Shown: positions 1 through 5,352 of the stretch, one piece after another
Position numbering within the stretch: the stretch's first letter is position 1
Layout of the letters: every line of letters starts with the position of its first letter
Assembly: GCF_900141825.1 (NCBI RefSeq)
Contig: NZ_FQYQ01000001.1
Span: 1 to 64,000, forward strand
Direction: 5' to 3'
Source: Pseudobutyrivibrio xylanivorans DSM 14809
Lineage (GTDB): Bacteria; Bacillota; Clostridia; Lachnospirales; Lachnospiraceae
Length of the DNA stretch: 64,000 bases
Translations under genes and position numbers: made by a program
Notes under the pieces: generated by a model
Told to the model about the DNA's origin: nothing
Databases searched by the model: none
The model's input: only the letters and a program-made list of their open reading frames with translations

Positions 1-60
1 CTCGCCGACGAACACGTCGTAACGATTATCGCACAGGGCTTGAGTCATATTCTGGAATAG
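1..60 (+). CDS. C-terminal end of a protein cut by the window edge
   Basis: Frame 1 is open from the first base and ends at a TAG at 58-60, giving 19 residues that start LADEHVVTII and end SHILE. The pattern 'LADE..V..IA.GL' resembles the C-terminus of N-acetylmuramoyl-L-alanine amidases of the Amidase_3 type, but 19 residues are too few for a firm call. It lies on the same strand as the tRNA cluster that follows, with a separate promoter in between. It could also be chance open frame. Confidence 0.3.
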   Translation, partial: LADEHVVTIIAQGLSHILE

Positions 61-150
61 CTTGTAGGTATCAATCTCAATACAAAAAGAAGTTGTCGGA
101 ATTTCAGAAACTTCAGGTTAAAATCTAACAATTAAATTTGAAAAAAGTTG

Positions 151-179
151 TTGACATTAACGCTATTCTCCTATATACT
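151..179 (+). promoter_or_regulatory. Consensus sigma-A promoter of the tRNA cluster
   Basis: A perfect -35 box TTGACA (151-156), a 17-base spacer and a -10 box TATACT (174-179) lie about 50 bases before the first tRNA. No other promoter of this quality appears before the tRNA-Lys terminator, so the six tRNAs are probably one transcript. Confidence 0.85.
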
Positions 180-227
180 TCTTTTTGTTCGCGAGAGAGA
201 TACGCATGAAACGCGGACATCACTTAT

Positions 228-302
228 CGGGGTGTGGCTCAGTTTGGCTAGAGCACCTGGTTTGGGACCAGGGGGTCGCAGGTTCGAATCCTGTCACCCC
301 GA
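228..302 (+). tRNA. tRNA-Pro (anticodon TGG)
   Basis: A 7-bp acceptor stem CGGGGTG/CACCCCG, a D arm, an anticodon stem CCTGG/CCAGG around a loop with TGG, and a T arm with GGTTCGAATCC are all visible. CCA is not encoded. It is the first gene of a six-tRNA cluster. Confidence 0.97.
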
Positions 303-323
303 CTTCAAATTGAATATACATAT

Positions 324-394
324 GCGGGTGTGGTTCAATGGTAGAACATCAGCCTTCCAAGCTGAATACGTGGGTTCGATTCCCATCACCCGCT
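324..394 (+). tRNA. tRNA-Gly (anticodon TCC)
   Basis: The acceptor stem GCGGGTG/CACCCGC closes a 71-nt cloverleaf with anticodon loop CTTCCAA (TCC) and T loop TTCGATT. It is the second tRNA of the cluster, 21 bases after tRNA-Pro. Confidence 0.97.
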
Positions 395-420
395 CTTTAC
401 TTTCTAAGATTTATCAATAT

Positions 421-494
<74 letters not shown>

Positions 495-519
495 TTTATA
501 CGGTTTATTTTATCAGTAT

Positions 520-594
520 GGTGGGTGTGGCACAGCTGGTTAGCGCGTCGGATTGTGGTTCCGAAGGTCGAGGGTTCGAACCCCTCTACCCACC
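520..594 (+). tRNA. tRNA-His (anticodon GTG)
   Basis: The anticodon stem TCGGA/TCCGA encloses loop TTGTGGT, giving GTG. The extra 5' G (position 520) opposite the discriminator C (594), diagnostic of tRNA-His, is present. Acceptor and T arms pair fully. Confidence 0.97.
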
Positions 595-621
595 CTGTTG
601 CGGTAGCAACTCAATACACGT

Positions 622-693
622 TGGGCTATCGCCAAGCGGTAAGGCACCAGATTTTGATTCTGGCATTCGCTGGTTCGAATCCAGCTAGCCCAG
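622..693 (+). tRNA. tRNA-Gln (anticodon TTG)
   Basis: Acceptor TGGGCTA/TAGCCCA, anticodon loop with TTG, and T arm GCTGG TTCGAAT CCAGC are all intact in 72 nt. It is the fifth tRNA of the cluster. Confidence 0.97.
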
Positions 694-751
694 TTTCGGA
701 TCTATGCCTTTTTCTTTTAGGCGAGTGTTCTGAATACCAACAATTTAATAT

Positions 752-824
752 GGGGTTGTAGCTCAGTTGGTAGAGCACCTGACTTTTAATCAGGTTGTCG
801 GGAGTTCGAGCCTCCTCAGCCTCA
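752..824 (+). tRNA. tRNA-Lys (anticodon TTT), host of the att-like repeat
   Basis: Acceptor GGGGTTG/CAGCCTC has two G-T pairs, the anticodon loop gives TTT, and the T loop is TTCGAGC. This is the last tRNA of the cluster. Its 3' end from the T loop onward (804-829, running five bases past the gene) is repeated at 1700-1725 and 2841-2866. That is the usual signature of a tRNA used as an integration site. Confidence 0.96.
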
Positions 825-829
825 GCAAA
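804..829 (+). repeat. tRNA-Lys 3'-end repeat, copy 1 (attB/attL-like)
   Basis: This 26-bp core begins GTTCGAGCCT and ends CAGCAAA. It covers the T loop, the 3' half of the acceptor stem and the first bases past the tRNA. Copy 2 is identical over 26/26 bases and copy 3 over 24/26. In all three the core is followed by an NGAAAG sequence and then an intrinsic terminator. Confidence 0.9.
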
Positions 830-831
830 GG

Positions 832-868
832 AAAGCACGTAAGCATTGGCTTACGTGCTTTTTATTTT
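832..868 (+). terminator. Terminator of the tRNA cluster
   Basis: A perfect 12-bp stem AAAGCACGTAAG/CTTACGTGCTTT with a 6-base loop is followed by a T-rich tail. Confidence 0.9.
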
Positions 869-870
869 AT

Positions 871-981
871 GAACTATCCGGAAAATCCGGATAGTTCAAA
901 GTGTGATAAGTCGTCACGCTTTGACAATTGAACTATTAAGAAATCCTTAATAGTTTAATTGGTTACAATTTGTAACCAATT
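871..981. repeat. Four consecutive 25-bp palindromes (10-5-10 layout)
   Basis: Four inverted repeats stand in a row: 872-896 (arms AACTATCCGG/CCGGATAGTT), 898-922 (AAAGTGTGAT/GTCACGCTTT), 931-955 (AACTATTAAG/CTTAATAGTT) and 957-981 (AATTGGTTAC/GTAACCAATT). Each has 10-base arms around a 5-base centre: AAAAT, AAGTC, AAATC and AATTT. The arms differ in sequence but the geometry and the AANNY centre do not. None has a terminator-like T tract. Two further members lie at 2679-2724. Confidence 0.85.
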
Positions 982-1000
982 GAAGAATAAATCAAAGACA

Positions 1001-1029
1001 TGTACAACGCAGCATAATTATGCTACAAT
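1001..1029 (+). promoter_or_regulatory. Promoter with operator palindrome of the toxin-antitoxin operon
   Basis: A -35-like TGTACA (1001-1006) and a -10 TACAAT (1024-1029) are spaced by 17 bases. A perfect 14-bp palindrome AGCATAATTATGCT (1011-1024) sits between them. Autoregulation of such operons by the antitoxin is known for the YefM/Phd family; this site is the obvious candidate operator. Confidence 0.65.
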
Positions 1030-1054
1030 ATTTTTATCAAAGGAGGTATACACT

Positions 1055-1318
1055 ATGCCAACAATCATGCCTATTAGAGATTTAAGAAATACAAGTGAAA
1101 TATCAGAAATTGCACATAGACAAAAGGAACCTATTTTTATTACTAAAAATGGATATAGTGATCTTGTGGTTATGAGTGCAGAATTATACGAGAAGTTTGC
1201 AAGGGAAAATCGTATTGATCAGGCTATTTTTGAAGCAGAGCAGGAGTTTGCTGAAACTGGTAAGACAATAGATGCAAAGGATGCTTTTGCAGAATTGGAG
1301 AAAAAGTATTTTGAATAA
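1055..1318 (+). CDS. YefM/Phd-family antitoxin
   Basis: This 87-residue protein starts MPTIMPIRDLRNTSEI, which is the typical N-terminus of the Phd/YefM fold (first strand, then the 'DLRN' helix). The middle reads PIFITKNGYSDLVVMS, the family's second half of the DNA-binding domain. The acidic C-terminus should wrap the toxin. The start at 1055 is chosen because AAAGGAGG lies 8 bases upstream; an in-frame start at 959 would run through the palindromes. The downstream toxin overlaps by 8 bases, so the two are translationally coupled. Family knowledge: the protein represses its own operon and neutralises the toxin by direct binding. Confidence in the family is high; the exact subfamily is not certain. 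Confidence 0.9.
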   Translation: MPTIMPIRDLRNTSEISEIAHRQKEPIFITKNGYSDLVVMSAELYEKFARENRIDQAIFEAEQEFAETGKTIDAKDAFAELEKKYFE

Positions 1319-1613
1319 GTATACTGTAGAATTAATGCCAAGAGCGTATAGGGATATAGAAGAAATATATGCTTATATTGCTTATGAAAAGTTGTCTCCA
1401 GAAAATGCAAAAGGACAGATTGATAGAATAAAGAAGGCTATTCTAGGCCTGGATAAATTCCCAGAGTCGCATCAAGATAGGACAGCTGGTAGATATGCTG
1501 GTAAAGGATATAAACAATTAATTATAGATAATTATATTGCTATATTTAGAATTGATGAAGAAAAGATGAGAGTACTAGTGGTAACTGTGCAGTATCAAGG
1601 AAGAAATATTTAA
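1311..1613 (+). CDS. RelE/ParE-superfamily toxin
   Basis: This 100-residue protein begins NKYTVELMPRAYRDIEEIYAYI, the hallmark first strand and helix of the RelE/ParE fold. It ends with the conserved 'Y..IFRIDEE...VLVVTVQYQGRNI' sheet. The best start is TTG at 1311, overlapping the antitoxin end by 8 bases, with GGAG 10 bases upstream; no ATG fits. Family members cleave ribosome-bound mRNA (RelE) or poison gyrase (ParE). The sequence alone does not decide between them, though the C-terminal 'VQYQGR' is more RelE-like. The pair forms the only cargo of the first tRNA-Lys cassette. No truncation is visible. Confidence 0.87.
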   Translation: MNKYTVELMPRAYRDIEEIYAYIAYEKLSPENAKGQIDRIKKAILGLDKFPESHQDRTAGRYAGKGYKQLIIDNYIAIFRIDEEKMRVLVVTVQYQGRNI

Positions 1614-1654
1614 TAAATCTTGGTTTAACCTAAGGTTTAACTTAAAAATACAGA

Positions 1655-1725
1655 TGCTACAAATCTCTTTCTTTTAGTATTTTGTGGGGCTAAGAATCTG
1701 TTCGAGCCTCCTCAGCCTCAGCAAA
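1655..1725 (+). repeat. tRNA-Lys 3'-end repeat, copy 2, with its upstream arm
   Basis: Positions 1700-1725 repeat the tRNA-Lys 3' end exactly. The 45 bases before it (1655-1699) do not match the tRNA gene but do match the bases before copy 3 (2796-2840). Within the site CTTTC and GGGGCT lie upstream, and AGCCTC and GAAAG lie downstream, so the whole site can fold as a nested imperfect hairpin. Between the toxin stop (1613) and the DUF3791 gene (1978) there is otherwise only a terminator, a 33-bp palindrome and a second terminator. Confidence 0.85.
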
Positions 1726-1727
1726 TG

Positions 1728-1763
1728 AAAGACCTTGAAGTATTTGTTTCAAGGTCTTTTTTT
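1728..1763 (+). terminator. Terminator after repeat copy 2
   Basis: Stem GACCTTGAA/TTCAAGGTC is followed by a run of seven or more T. The position right after the repeat core is the same as for the terminators after copies 1 and 3, but the stem sequence differs. Confidence 0.85.
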
Positions 1764-1829
1764 AATATCTAGAATCTTATTACTGTTTTTTATATTTCTC
1801 TCGAGTTCAATATAGTCATTAAATATTTT

Positions 1830-1862
1830 AATTTAGTCATTTGATAACAAAATGACTAAATT
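1830..1862. repeat. 33-bp palindrome in a gene-free segment
   Basis: Perfect 13-base arms AATTTAGTCATTT/AAATGACTAAATT flank a 7-base centre. TAGTCATT also occurs as a direct repeat just upstream (1813-1820). It has a longer arm than the 10-5-10 palindromes but the same kind of position, between a terminator and the next operon. Confidence 0.75.
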
Positions 1863-1884
1863 AAAGCTGTTGACGACTGAAATG

Positions 1885-1918
1885 AAGCCTTCAGATTAGT
1901 CTGAGGGCTTTTTATTTT
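1885..1918 (+). terminator. Terminator before the DUF3791 operon
   Basis: Stem AAGCCTTCAGA/TCTGAGGGCTT with loop TTAG is followed by T-rich sequence. It is preceded by ACTGAAA. The layout and sequence resemble the 'ACTGAAAG + terminator' that follows repeat copy 3, so this may mark a fourth, decayed cassette boundary. Confidence 0.7.
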
Positions 1919-1977
1919 ATGTAGGAATCTGTTATATTATTTATGTAGGAGTTAATTTAACAAAGGAGATTAAATAG

Positions 1978-2193
1978 ATGAATCAGGAATCGTTTTCATT
2001 TGTAATATACATGATTCATGCTTGTGCTAATAAGTGGGGGAAACTACCATCTGAGGTTTACGCTATGCTTAGTAGTGTCGATTGTATAAATAATTATTTG
2101 GTTAAACATTTTGACATAATTCATACTCAAAGCACGTCCTATGTTATTGATGATATTACAGACTATTTAAATGCAAGAGGTGTTAAAATATGA
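1978..2193 (+). CDS. DUF3791-type small protein
   Basis: This 71-residue protein contains the features I associate with DUF3791: an N-terminal 'SFVIYMIHACANKWGKLPSEVY' helix pair, a central 'CINNYLVKHFDIIHTQ', and a C-terminal 'DDITDYLNARG'. A good Shine-Dalgarno, AAAGGAG, stands 8-14 bases before the ATG. Its stop overlaps the next start (ATGA), so it is coupled to the broken DUF3990 gene. From memory, DUF3791 genes are usually followed by DUF3990 genes, in an arrangement that looks like toxin-antitoxin. The biochemical role of DUF3791 is unknown to me. The protein itself looks intact. Confidence 0.75.
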   Translation: MNQESFSFVIYMIHACANKWGKLPSEVYAMLSSVDCINNYLVKHFDIIHTQSTSYVIDDITDYLNARGVKI

Positions 2194-2430
2194 TTGTTTA
2201 CCATGGCGGGATTGATGTAATTAAGAAGCCAGATATTAATCACTCATATAGACCTTTAGATTTTGGTAAGGGTTTTTAGAGTTGTAGATATGTATCATCA
2301 AGGCATCTGGGATAGAGATAGAGCTTTGAAAGAAATCAAGGTATATGAAACTTATGACCAGATAGCTTTTATATCACAAAAAGCTATAGATAATCTTTTG
2401 ACTTATAGTTCTTCATATGAGGTTAAATAA
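2190..2430 (+). pseudogene. DUF3990-type gene with internal deletion and frameshift
   Basis: The ATG at 2190 opens a frame with the typical DUF3990 N-terminus, MIVYHGGIDVIKKPDI followed by LDFGKGF, and then stops at 2277-2279. Another frame immediately continues with 'RVFRVVDMYHQGIWDRDRALKEI' and 'DQIAFISQKAIDNLL', ending at 2430, which is the usual DUF3990 C-terminus. About 100 central codons are missing and the ends are out of frame, so the product cannot be a complete protein. As I recall, DUF3990 is placed with the ADP-ribosyltransferase fold, with the HG near the N-terminus as part of the NAD site. Both neighbouring small genes remain open. Confidence 0.75.
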
Positions 2431-2657
2431 TGGATGATAAAGTACTAGAACAGGTATATCAGGAAAGCTTGGAAGAGAGATTAATTTCTTATATAGCAAA
2501 AGAAAACAATGTTTCTCTAGAGAAAGCAATGGCTATTTATTATGGTAGCAAGCTTTCAAATAAAATAAATCAAGGCAAGGAAGGAATGCAGTATCTAGAC
2601 TACAAGGTACTTGCGGATATATTAAAAGAGACAGAGCCTGAGTTGTTTGAAAAATAG
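2430..2657 (+). CDS. Small protein of the DUF3791/DUF3990 operon
   Basis: This 75-residue, largely helical, acidic protein starts MDDKVLEQVYQESLEERLI and contains 'KAMAIYYGSKLSNKINQG' and 'YLDYKVLADIL'. Its ATG overlaps the stop of the broken DUF3990 frame (TAATG), so translation would normally be coupled. I have seen similar third genes after DUF3990 but know no function. The position suggests an antitoxin-like or accessory role. A weak terminator follows at once. Confidence 0.65.
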   Translation: MDDKVLEQVYQESLEERLISYIAKENNVSLEKAMAIYYGSKLSNKINQGKEGMQYLDYKVLADILKETEPELFEK

Positions 2658-2679
2658 TCTTCATATGAAGGCTTTTTTT
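2657..2679 (+). terminator. Terminator of the DUF3791 operon
   Basis: A short near-palindromic stem CTTCAT/ATGAAG, extended by a G-C and a wobble pair, is followed by seven T. Confidence 0.6.
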
Positions 2680-2724
2680 ATTGGTGACAAGTTGTCACCA
2701 GTTGGTGTCAATATGTCACCAACT
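2679..2724. repeat. Two overlapping 25-bp palindromes (10-5-10 layout)
   Basis: 2679-2703 has arms TATTGGTGAC/GTCACCAGTT around AAGTT; 2700-2724 has arms AGTTGGTGTC/GTCACCAACT around AATAT. The second resembles the palindrome at 957-981. At two positions both arms changed together (A-T to G-C, and T-A to G-C), which points to selection for the dyad. The stretch 2725-2795 after them holds a direct repeat GTCGAGAC (2763-2770 and 2775-2782) and no gene. Confidence 0.75.
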
Positions 2725-2795
2725 CAATTTATGTAATTCTCGCTAAAATAGACTGATAATGTGTCGAGACATGAGTCGAGACCAATAATTGCAGA

Positions 2796-2866
2796 GGTGA
2801 CAAATGCCTTTCTTTCATATTTTTTTGAGGCTAGACTTCTGTTCGAGCCTGCTCAGCCTCAGCAAC
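2796..2866 (+). repeat. tRNA-Lys 3'-end repeat, copy 3, with its upstream arm
   Basis: The core 2841-2866 matches the tRNA-Lys 3' end at 24 of 26 bases. The upstream arm 2796-2840 is clearly homologous to that before copy 2. GAGGCT and AGCCTC, and CTTTC and GAAAG, again form nested inverted pairs. After this copy, sequence up to 3015 has only terminators and no convincing gene. Confidence 0.85.
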
Positions 2867-2870
2867 TGAA

Positions 2871-2901
2871 AGCTTTCAGACTTATGTCTGAAGGCTTTTT
2901 T
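2871..2901 (+). terminator. Terminator after repeat copy 3
   Basis: Stem AGCTTTCAGAC/GTCTGAAGGCT with loop TTAT is followed by six T. Confidence 0.85.
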
Positions 2902-2979
2902 CTTGTATGTATCTATAGTAAGATTATATAAAGTTTATGAATGAAGATGAAAATAGAAATGGGCTATATAGAGTTCTTG

Positions 2980-3015
2980 CAAAAAAATCCCAGGAGTAAG
3001 GATACTCCTGGGATT
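2980..3015 (-). terminator. Terminator of the CPBP gene
   Basis: A perfect 13-bp stem AATCCCAGGAGTA/TACTCCTGGGATT has a seven-A tract on its left, which reads as the T tract on the minus strand. Confidence 0.85.
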
Positions 3016-3019
3016 CATT

Positions 3020-3730
3020 TTACTGATTTATAATTCCGAATAAGAATGCAGCTACGCCAAGGAACCAGTGAATAAACCAGACGCCGAAAATGGTCTTTTG
3101 TTTTTCATAAATGACTCCTAAAATACCACCAAGGAATGCAGCTCCAATCATGAACCAAAATCCATATTCAATATGGAATACAGCGAAAATAATAGATGCA
3201 TGAACAATAGCATATATAGTCTTATGGCTGGTAGCACAAACTCGTCTTAGGCCAGTTTGCATGATGCTTCTGGCAGTGAATTCCTGTATGAAAGCAGTGA
3301 CAAGATAAAAAATCTGGTATGAATTAAATCTTCTAATATCAAAGAATCCACGCTCTGTTTGGAATAAAGTAGGATCATATAATTGACCAAAATATTTTAT
3401 TGCAGCAAGTATTCCGAATGAAATCCCGCATATAATTAATGTTTGGATAATAGTTTTCTTAGGATTATCTGGTAATAGCTCAAGTTCTCGCAGGGAAAAT
3501 GTTGAAGTGAAATGCCATGCGGTAGCACACATGATTATACCAAGTAAATCTACCGCCTGAACCAAATATGAAACTGGAATAGGGCGTCCAAGGTGTTCCC
3601 AAAGTGCGTAAATAATCACCCATACACCCATGCCAGATAAAAGAATTCCCATAACAATGGAAGCATCACGAAACTTTACTTCCGCTGTTCTATTATCTTC
3701 ATAAGAAGAATTACCGCAGTTAATATCCAT
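3020..3730 (-). CDS. CPBP-type integral membrane protein (CAAX-protease-like)
   Basis: This 236-residue protein has about six to seven hydrophobic segments. Near residues 160-230 it has motifs of the CPBP/Abi family: 'IQEFTARSIMQTGLRR' (motif 1, usually EExxxR), 'FAVFHIEYGF' (motif 2, FxxxH) and 'WFIHWFLG' (motif 3). The first Glu of motif 1 is Gln here, and the second Glu and the Arg are kept. A Gln at this place occurs in some bacterial subgroups as I recall, so loss of activity is not proven. The family includes intramembrane glutamate proteases acting on prenylated or bacteriocin-related substrates. No bacteriocin gene is seen nearby. It is transcribed alone, towards the tRNA islet. Confidence 0.8.
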   Translation of the reverse strand: MDINCGNSSYEDNRTAEVKFRDASIVMGILLSGMGVWVIIYALWEHLGRPIPVSYLVQAVDLLGIIMCATAWHFTSTFSLRELELLPDNPKKTIIQTLIICGISFGILAAIKYFGQLYDPTLFQTERGFFDIRRFNSYQIFYLVTAFIQEFTARSIMQTGLRRVCATSHKTIYAIVHASIIFAVFHIEYGFWFMIGAAFLGGILGVIYEKQKTIFGVWFIHWFLGVAAFLFGIINQ

Positions 3731-3917
3731 TTTTATACCTTTCAGTTAAATAAACAACCGACATTCTATCATCTTTTTTGAATATTGGCATCCCAAATAT
3801 AAGAAGAATGATTATATTGCATCGATATTTGACATAATGTTTCCATAGTTTCATTTTATAATAGTCTTGGTAAATCGTTGGATGTTGTAAATAACATAAT
3901 GCAAAAAAGGTTTATTA

Positions 3918-3926
3918 TGGTATAAT
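3918..3926 (+). promoter_or_regulatory. Extended -10 promoter of the shikimate-kinase-like gene
   Basis: TGGTATAAT is an extended -10 (TGN plus TATAAT at 3921-3926), 33 bases before the ATG. No good -35 box is visible, which fits an extended -10 promoter. Confidence 0.6.
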
Positions 3927-3959
3927 ACGGATTAAAATTTTTATCAGTGAGGAATTGTC

Positions 3960-4463
3960 ATGAAAAACAACATTGTTTTAATCGGTATGCCAGGAGTTGG
4001 GAAAAGTACACTTGGAGTTGTTCTTGCAAAGGAATTGGGATTTGAGTTTGTGGATGCAGATTTACTTATCCAGAAACGCGAAAAACGCCTTTTAAAGGAG
4101 ATAATTGCTGAAGAGGGTGTTAATGGTTTCCTAAAGATTGAAAACGATGTTAATGCAGGAATTCAGACGGATAAGACAGTCATTGCAACCGGAGGTAGCG
4201 TAATCTATGGAGCCGAAGCAATGGAGCATTTAAGAGAGATTGGAACTGTCGTATATCTCAAGCTTGATTATGAAACACTTGATAGCAGACTTGGAAGTCT
4301 AAAGGGACGTGGAGTAGTACTTAAGGATGGTCAGAATTTGAAGTCTTTATACGAAGAACGCGTACCTTTGTATGAAAAGTATGCGGATGTTATCGTGGAT
4401 GAATACGGATTGAATTTGGAAGAGACATTGGATAGTGTATTAAAAAAGTTGCAGAACGCTTAG
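3960..4463 (+). CDS. Shikimate-kinase-like P-loop kinase
   Basis: This 167-residue protein is the usual length for shikimate kinase. It has Walker A GMPGVGKST (residues 9-17), DADLLIQ (the metal/substrate Asp pair), ATGGS, a lid-like 'LKGRGVV' and 'LYEERVPLYEKYAD', which carries the C-terminal Arg. Two substrate-binding features differ from AroK: the Arg of the usual FRxxE motif is Leu (FLKIE), and the GGG motif reads GGS. These residues contact shikimate in known structures. The enzyme may therefore be a shikimate kinase of a divergent clade or may phosphorylate something else. No other aromatic-biosynthesis gene is adjacent. The gene ends inside a terminator shared with the convergent gene. 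Confidence 0.75.
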   Translation: MKNNIVLIGMPGVGKSTLGVVLAKELGFEFVDADLLIQKREKRLLKEIIAEEGVNGFLKIENDVNAGIQTDKTVIATGGSVIYGAEAMEHLREIGTVVYLKLDYETLDSRLGSLKGRGVVLKDGQNLKSLYEERVPLYEKYADVIVDEYGLNLEETLDSVLKKLQNA

Positions 4464-4482
4464 CGCTCTGCAACTTTTTTAT
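4443..4482. terminator. Bidirectional terminator overlapping two coding ends
   Basis: The stem AGTTGCAGAACGC/GCTCTGCAACT, flanked by A and T tracts, serves both convergent genes. It includes the last codons of the kinase-like gene and the last codons of the SprT-like gene. The stops lie within the hairpin and the two genes are only bases apart. Confidence 0.85.
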
Positions 4483-5164
4483 ATCCAGTCTTAACTAACC
4501 ATTTCTGGTCGATAATCTTTATTTCATCTCCAAAGGATATGTGGAGTCTTACTGAAGATGGCTGTTTTTCAATTTCCTGAACTGTGCCTTCTCCAAATTT
4601 AGGATGTGTAACCACATCTCCAACCTCATATTTAACCTTAGAATTTTCGATGTTAGAATACATCTTCTGAGTGCGGTATGTATCGAGCATCTGAACCTGC
4701 TTATGGTCAACGCTAGGACGTGTAAGCACTGAATCATAATCGATTTTTTTGATGCTGGCATCTTCTATATAATAGTCGGATGGGATGGCTCCGATGAGAG
4801 AACAGCAATATTTCCATGCACTGCCGTGTACACCTGGCTGCCAATTATATTTTTCTGGGATACTAATATGTCTTGTCATGTAGTGAGCATATTCATGTTT
4901 GTAAAGATTGACTCTGTCTGCCTTTGTGAGCTGGTCGTTCATACAGAAGCCAATAAAGAATAGTGAGAACTGAAACTGTTCTTCGTTATCATAAGATGGT
5001 GGCATGTAAGAGCCTAAAGCCTTTTCGTCCATTCCGAAGGTGATAGGAACATCTGCACCATGTAATCCCAGCTTGTGATCTAAAACTGAGTAAAGAGCGG
5101 TAATTTCTGCACGTAAAACGGGTTCTTCGTTGTGCAATAACTTAAGCATATCTTTTTTAGTCAT
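4460..5164 (-). CDS. SprT-like metalloprotein with C-terminal UvrD/PcrA-type Tudor domain
   Basis: Residues 75-135 carry a SprT-like zinc-protease signature: 'LYKHEYAHYMTRH' (HExxH plus a further His) followed by 'GVHGSAWKYCCSLIGAIP', which matches the HGxxF...G segment of SprT/Spartan proteins. Residues about 180-230 read 'YEVGDVVTHPKFGEGTVQEIE' and 'HISFGDEIKIIDQKWLVK', the fold seen at the C-terminus of PcrA/UvrD helicases, where it contacts RNA polymerase. SprT-like proteases act on DNA-protein crosslinks in known members. The combination suggests a role at DNA or transcription complexes, but this is inference. It is transcribed alone, convergent with the kinase-like gene. Confidence 0.7.
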   Translation of the reverse strand: MTKKDMLKLLHNEEPVLRAEITALYSVLDHKLGLHGADVPITFGMDEKALGSYMPPSYDNEEQFQFSLFFIGFCMNDQLTKADRVNLYKHEYAHYMTRHISIPEKYNWQPGVHGSAWKYCCSLIGAIPSDYYIEDASIKKIDYDSVLTRPSVDHKQVQMLDTYRTQKMYSNIENSKVKYEVGDVVTHPKFGEGTVQEIEKQPSSVRLHISFGDEIKIIDQKWLVKTGYKKVAER

Positions 5165-5352
5165 TTGGTACTCCTTATTGATTAGAAAAACTTTTTTCAG
5201 TATATCAACAGAATTACTAATTTACAATTACCAATACTGTGAAATAGTTACAAAAAATGAATATAAACTCTAAACTCAAAATTATAATTGCCGATAAATG
5301 TTTTGAAGTATAGATATGATGATAAAAAGAAGGAAAAATGTAGGGGTTGAGT

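Noticed and set aside
626-838. Open frames running through the tRNA cluster on both strands
   Set aside because: They coincide with intact cloverleafs and have no ribosome binding site; the translations are tRNA sequence read as protein.
804-2866. Classical integron with attC sites
   Set aside because: The repeats are tRNA-Lys 3' ends and no integron integrase or attI is present in the window. The foldable symmetry is noted, but a tRNA-site island is the simpler reading.
2937-2999. A 20-codon open frame (MNEDENRNGLYRVLAKKSQE)
   Set aside because: There is no Shine-Dalgarno, and it runs into the terminator of the opposite gene. It is probably chance.
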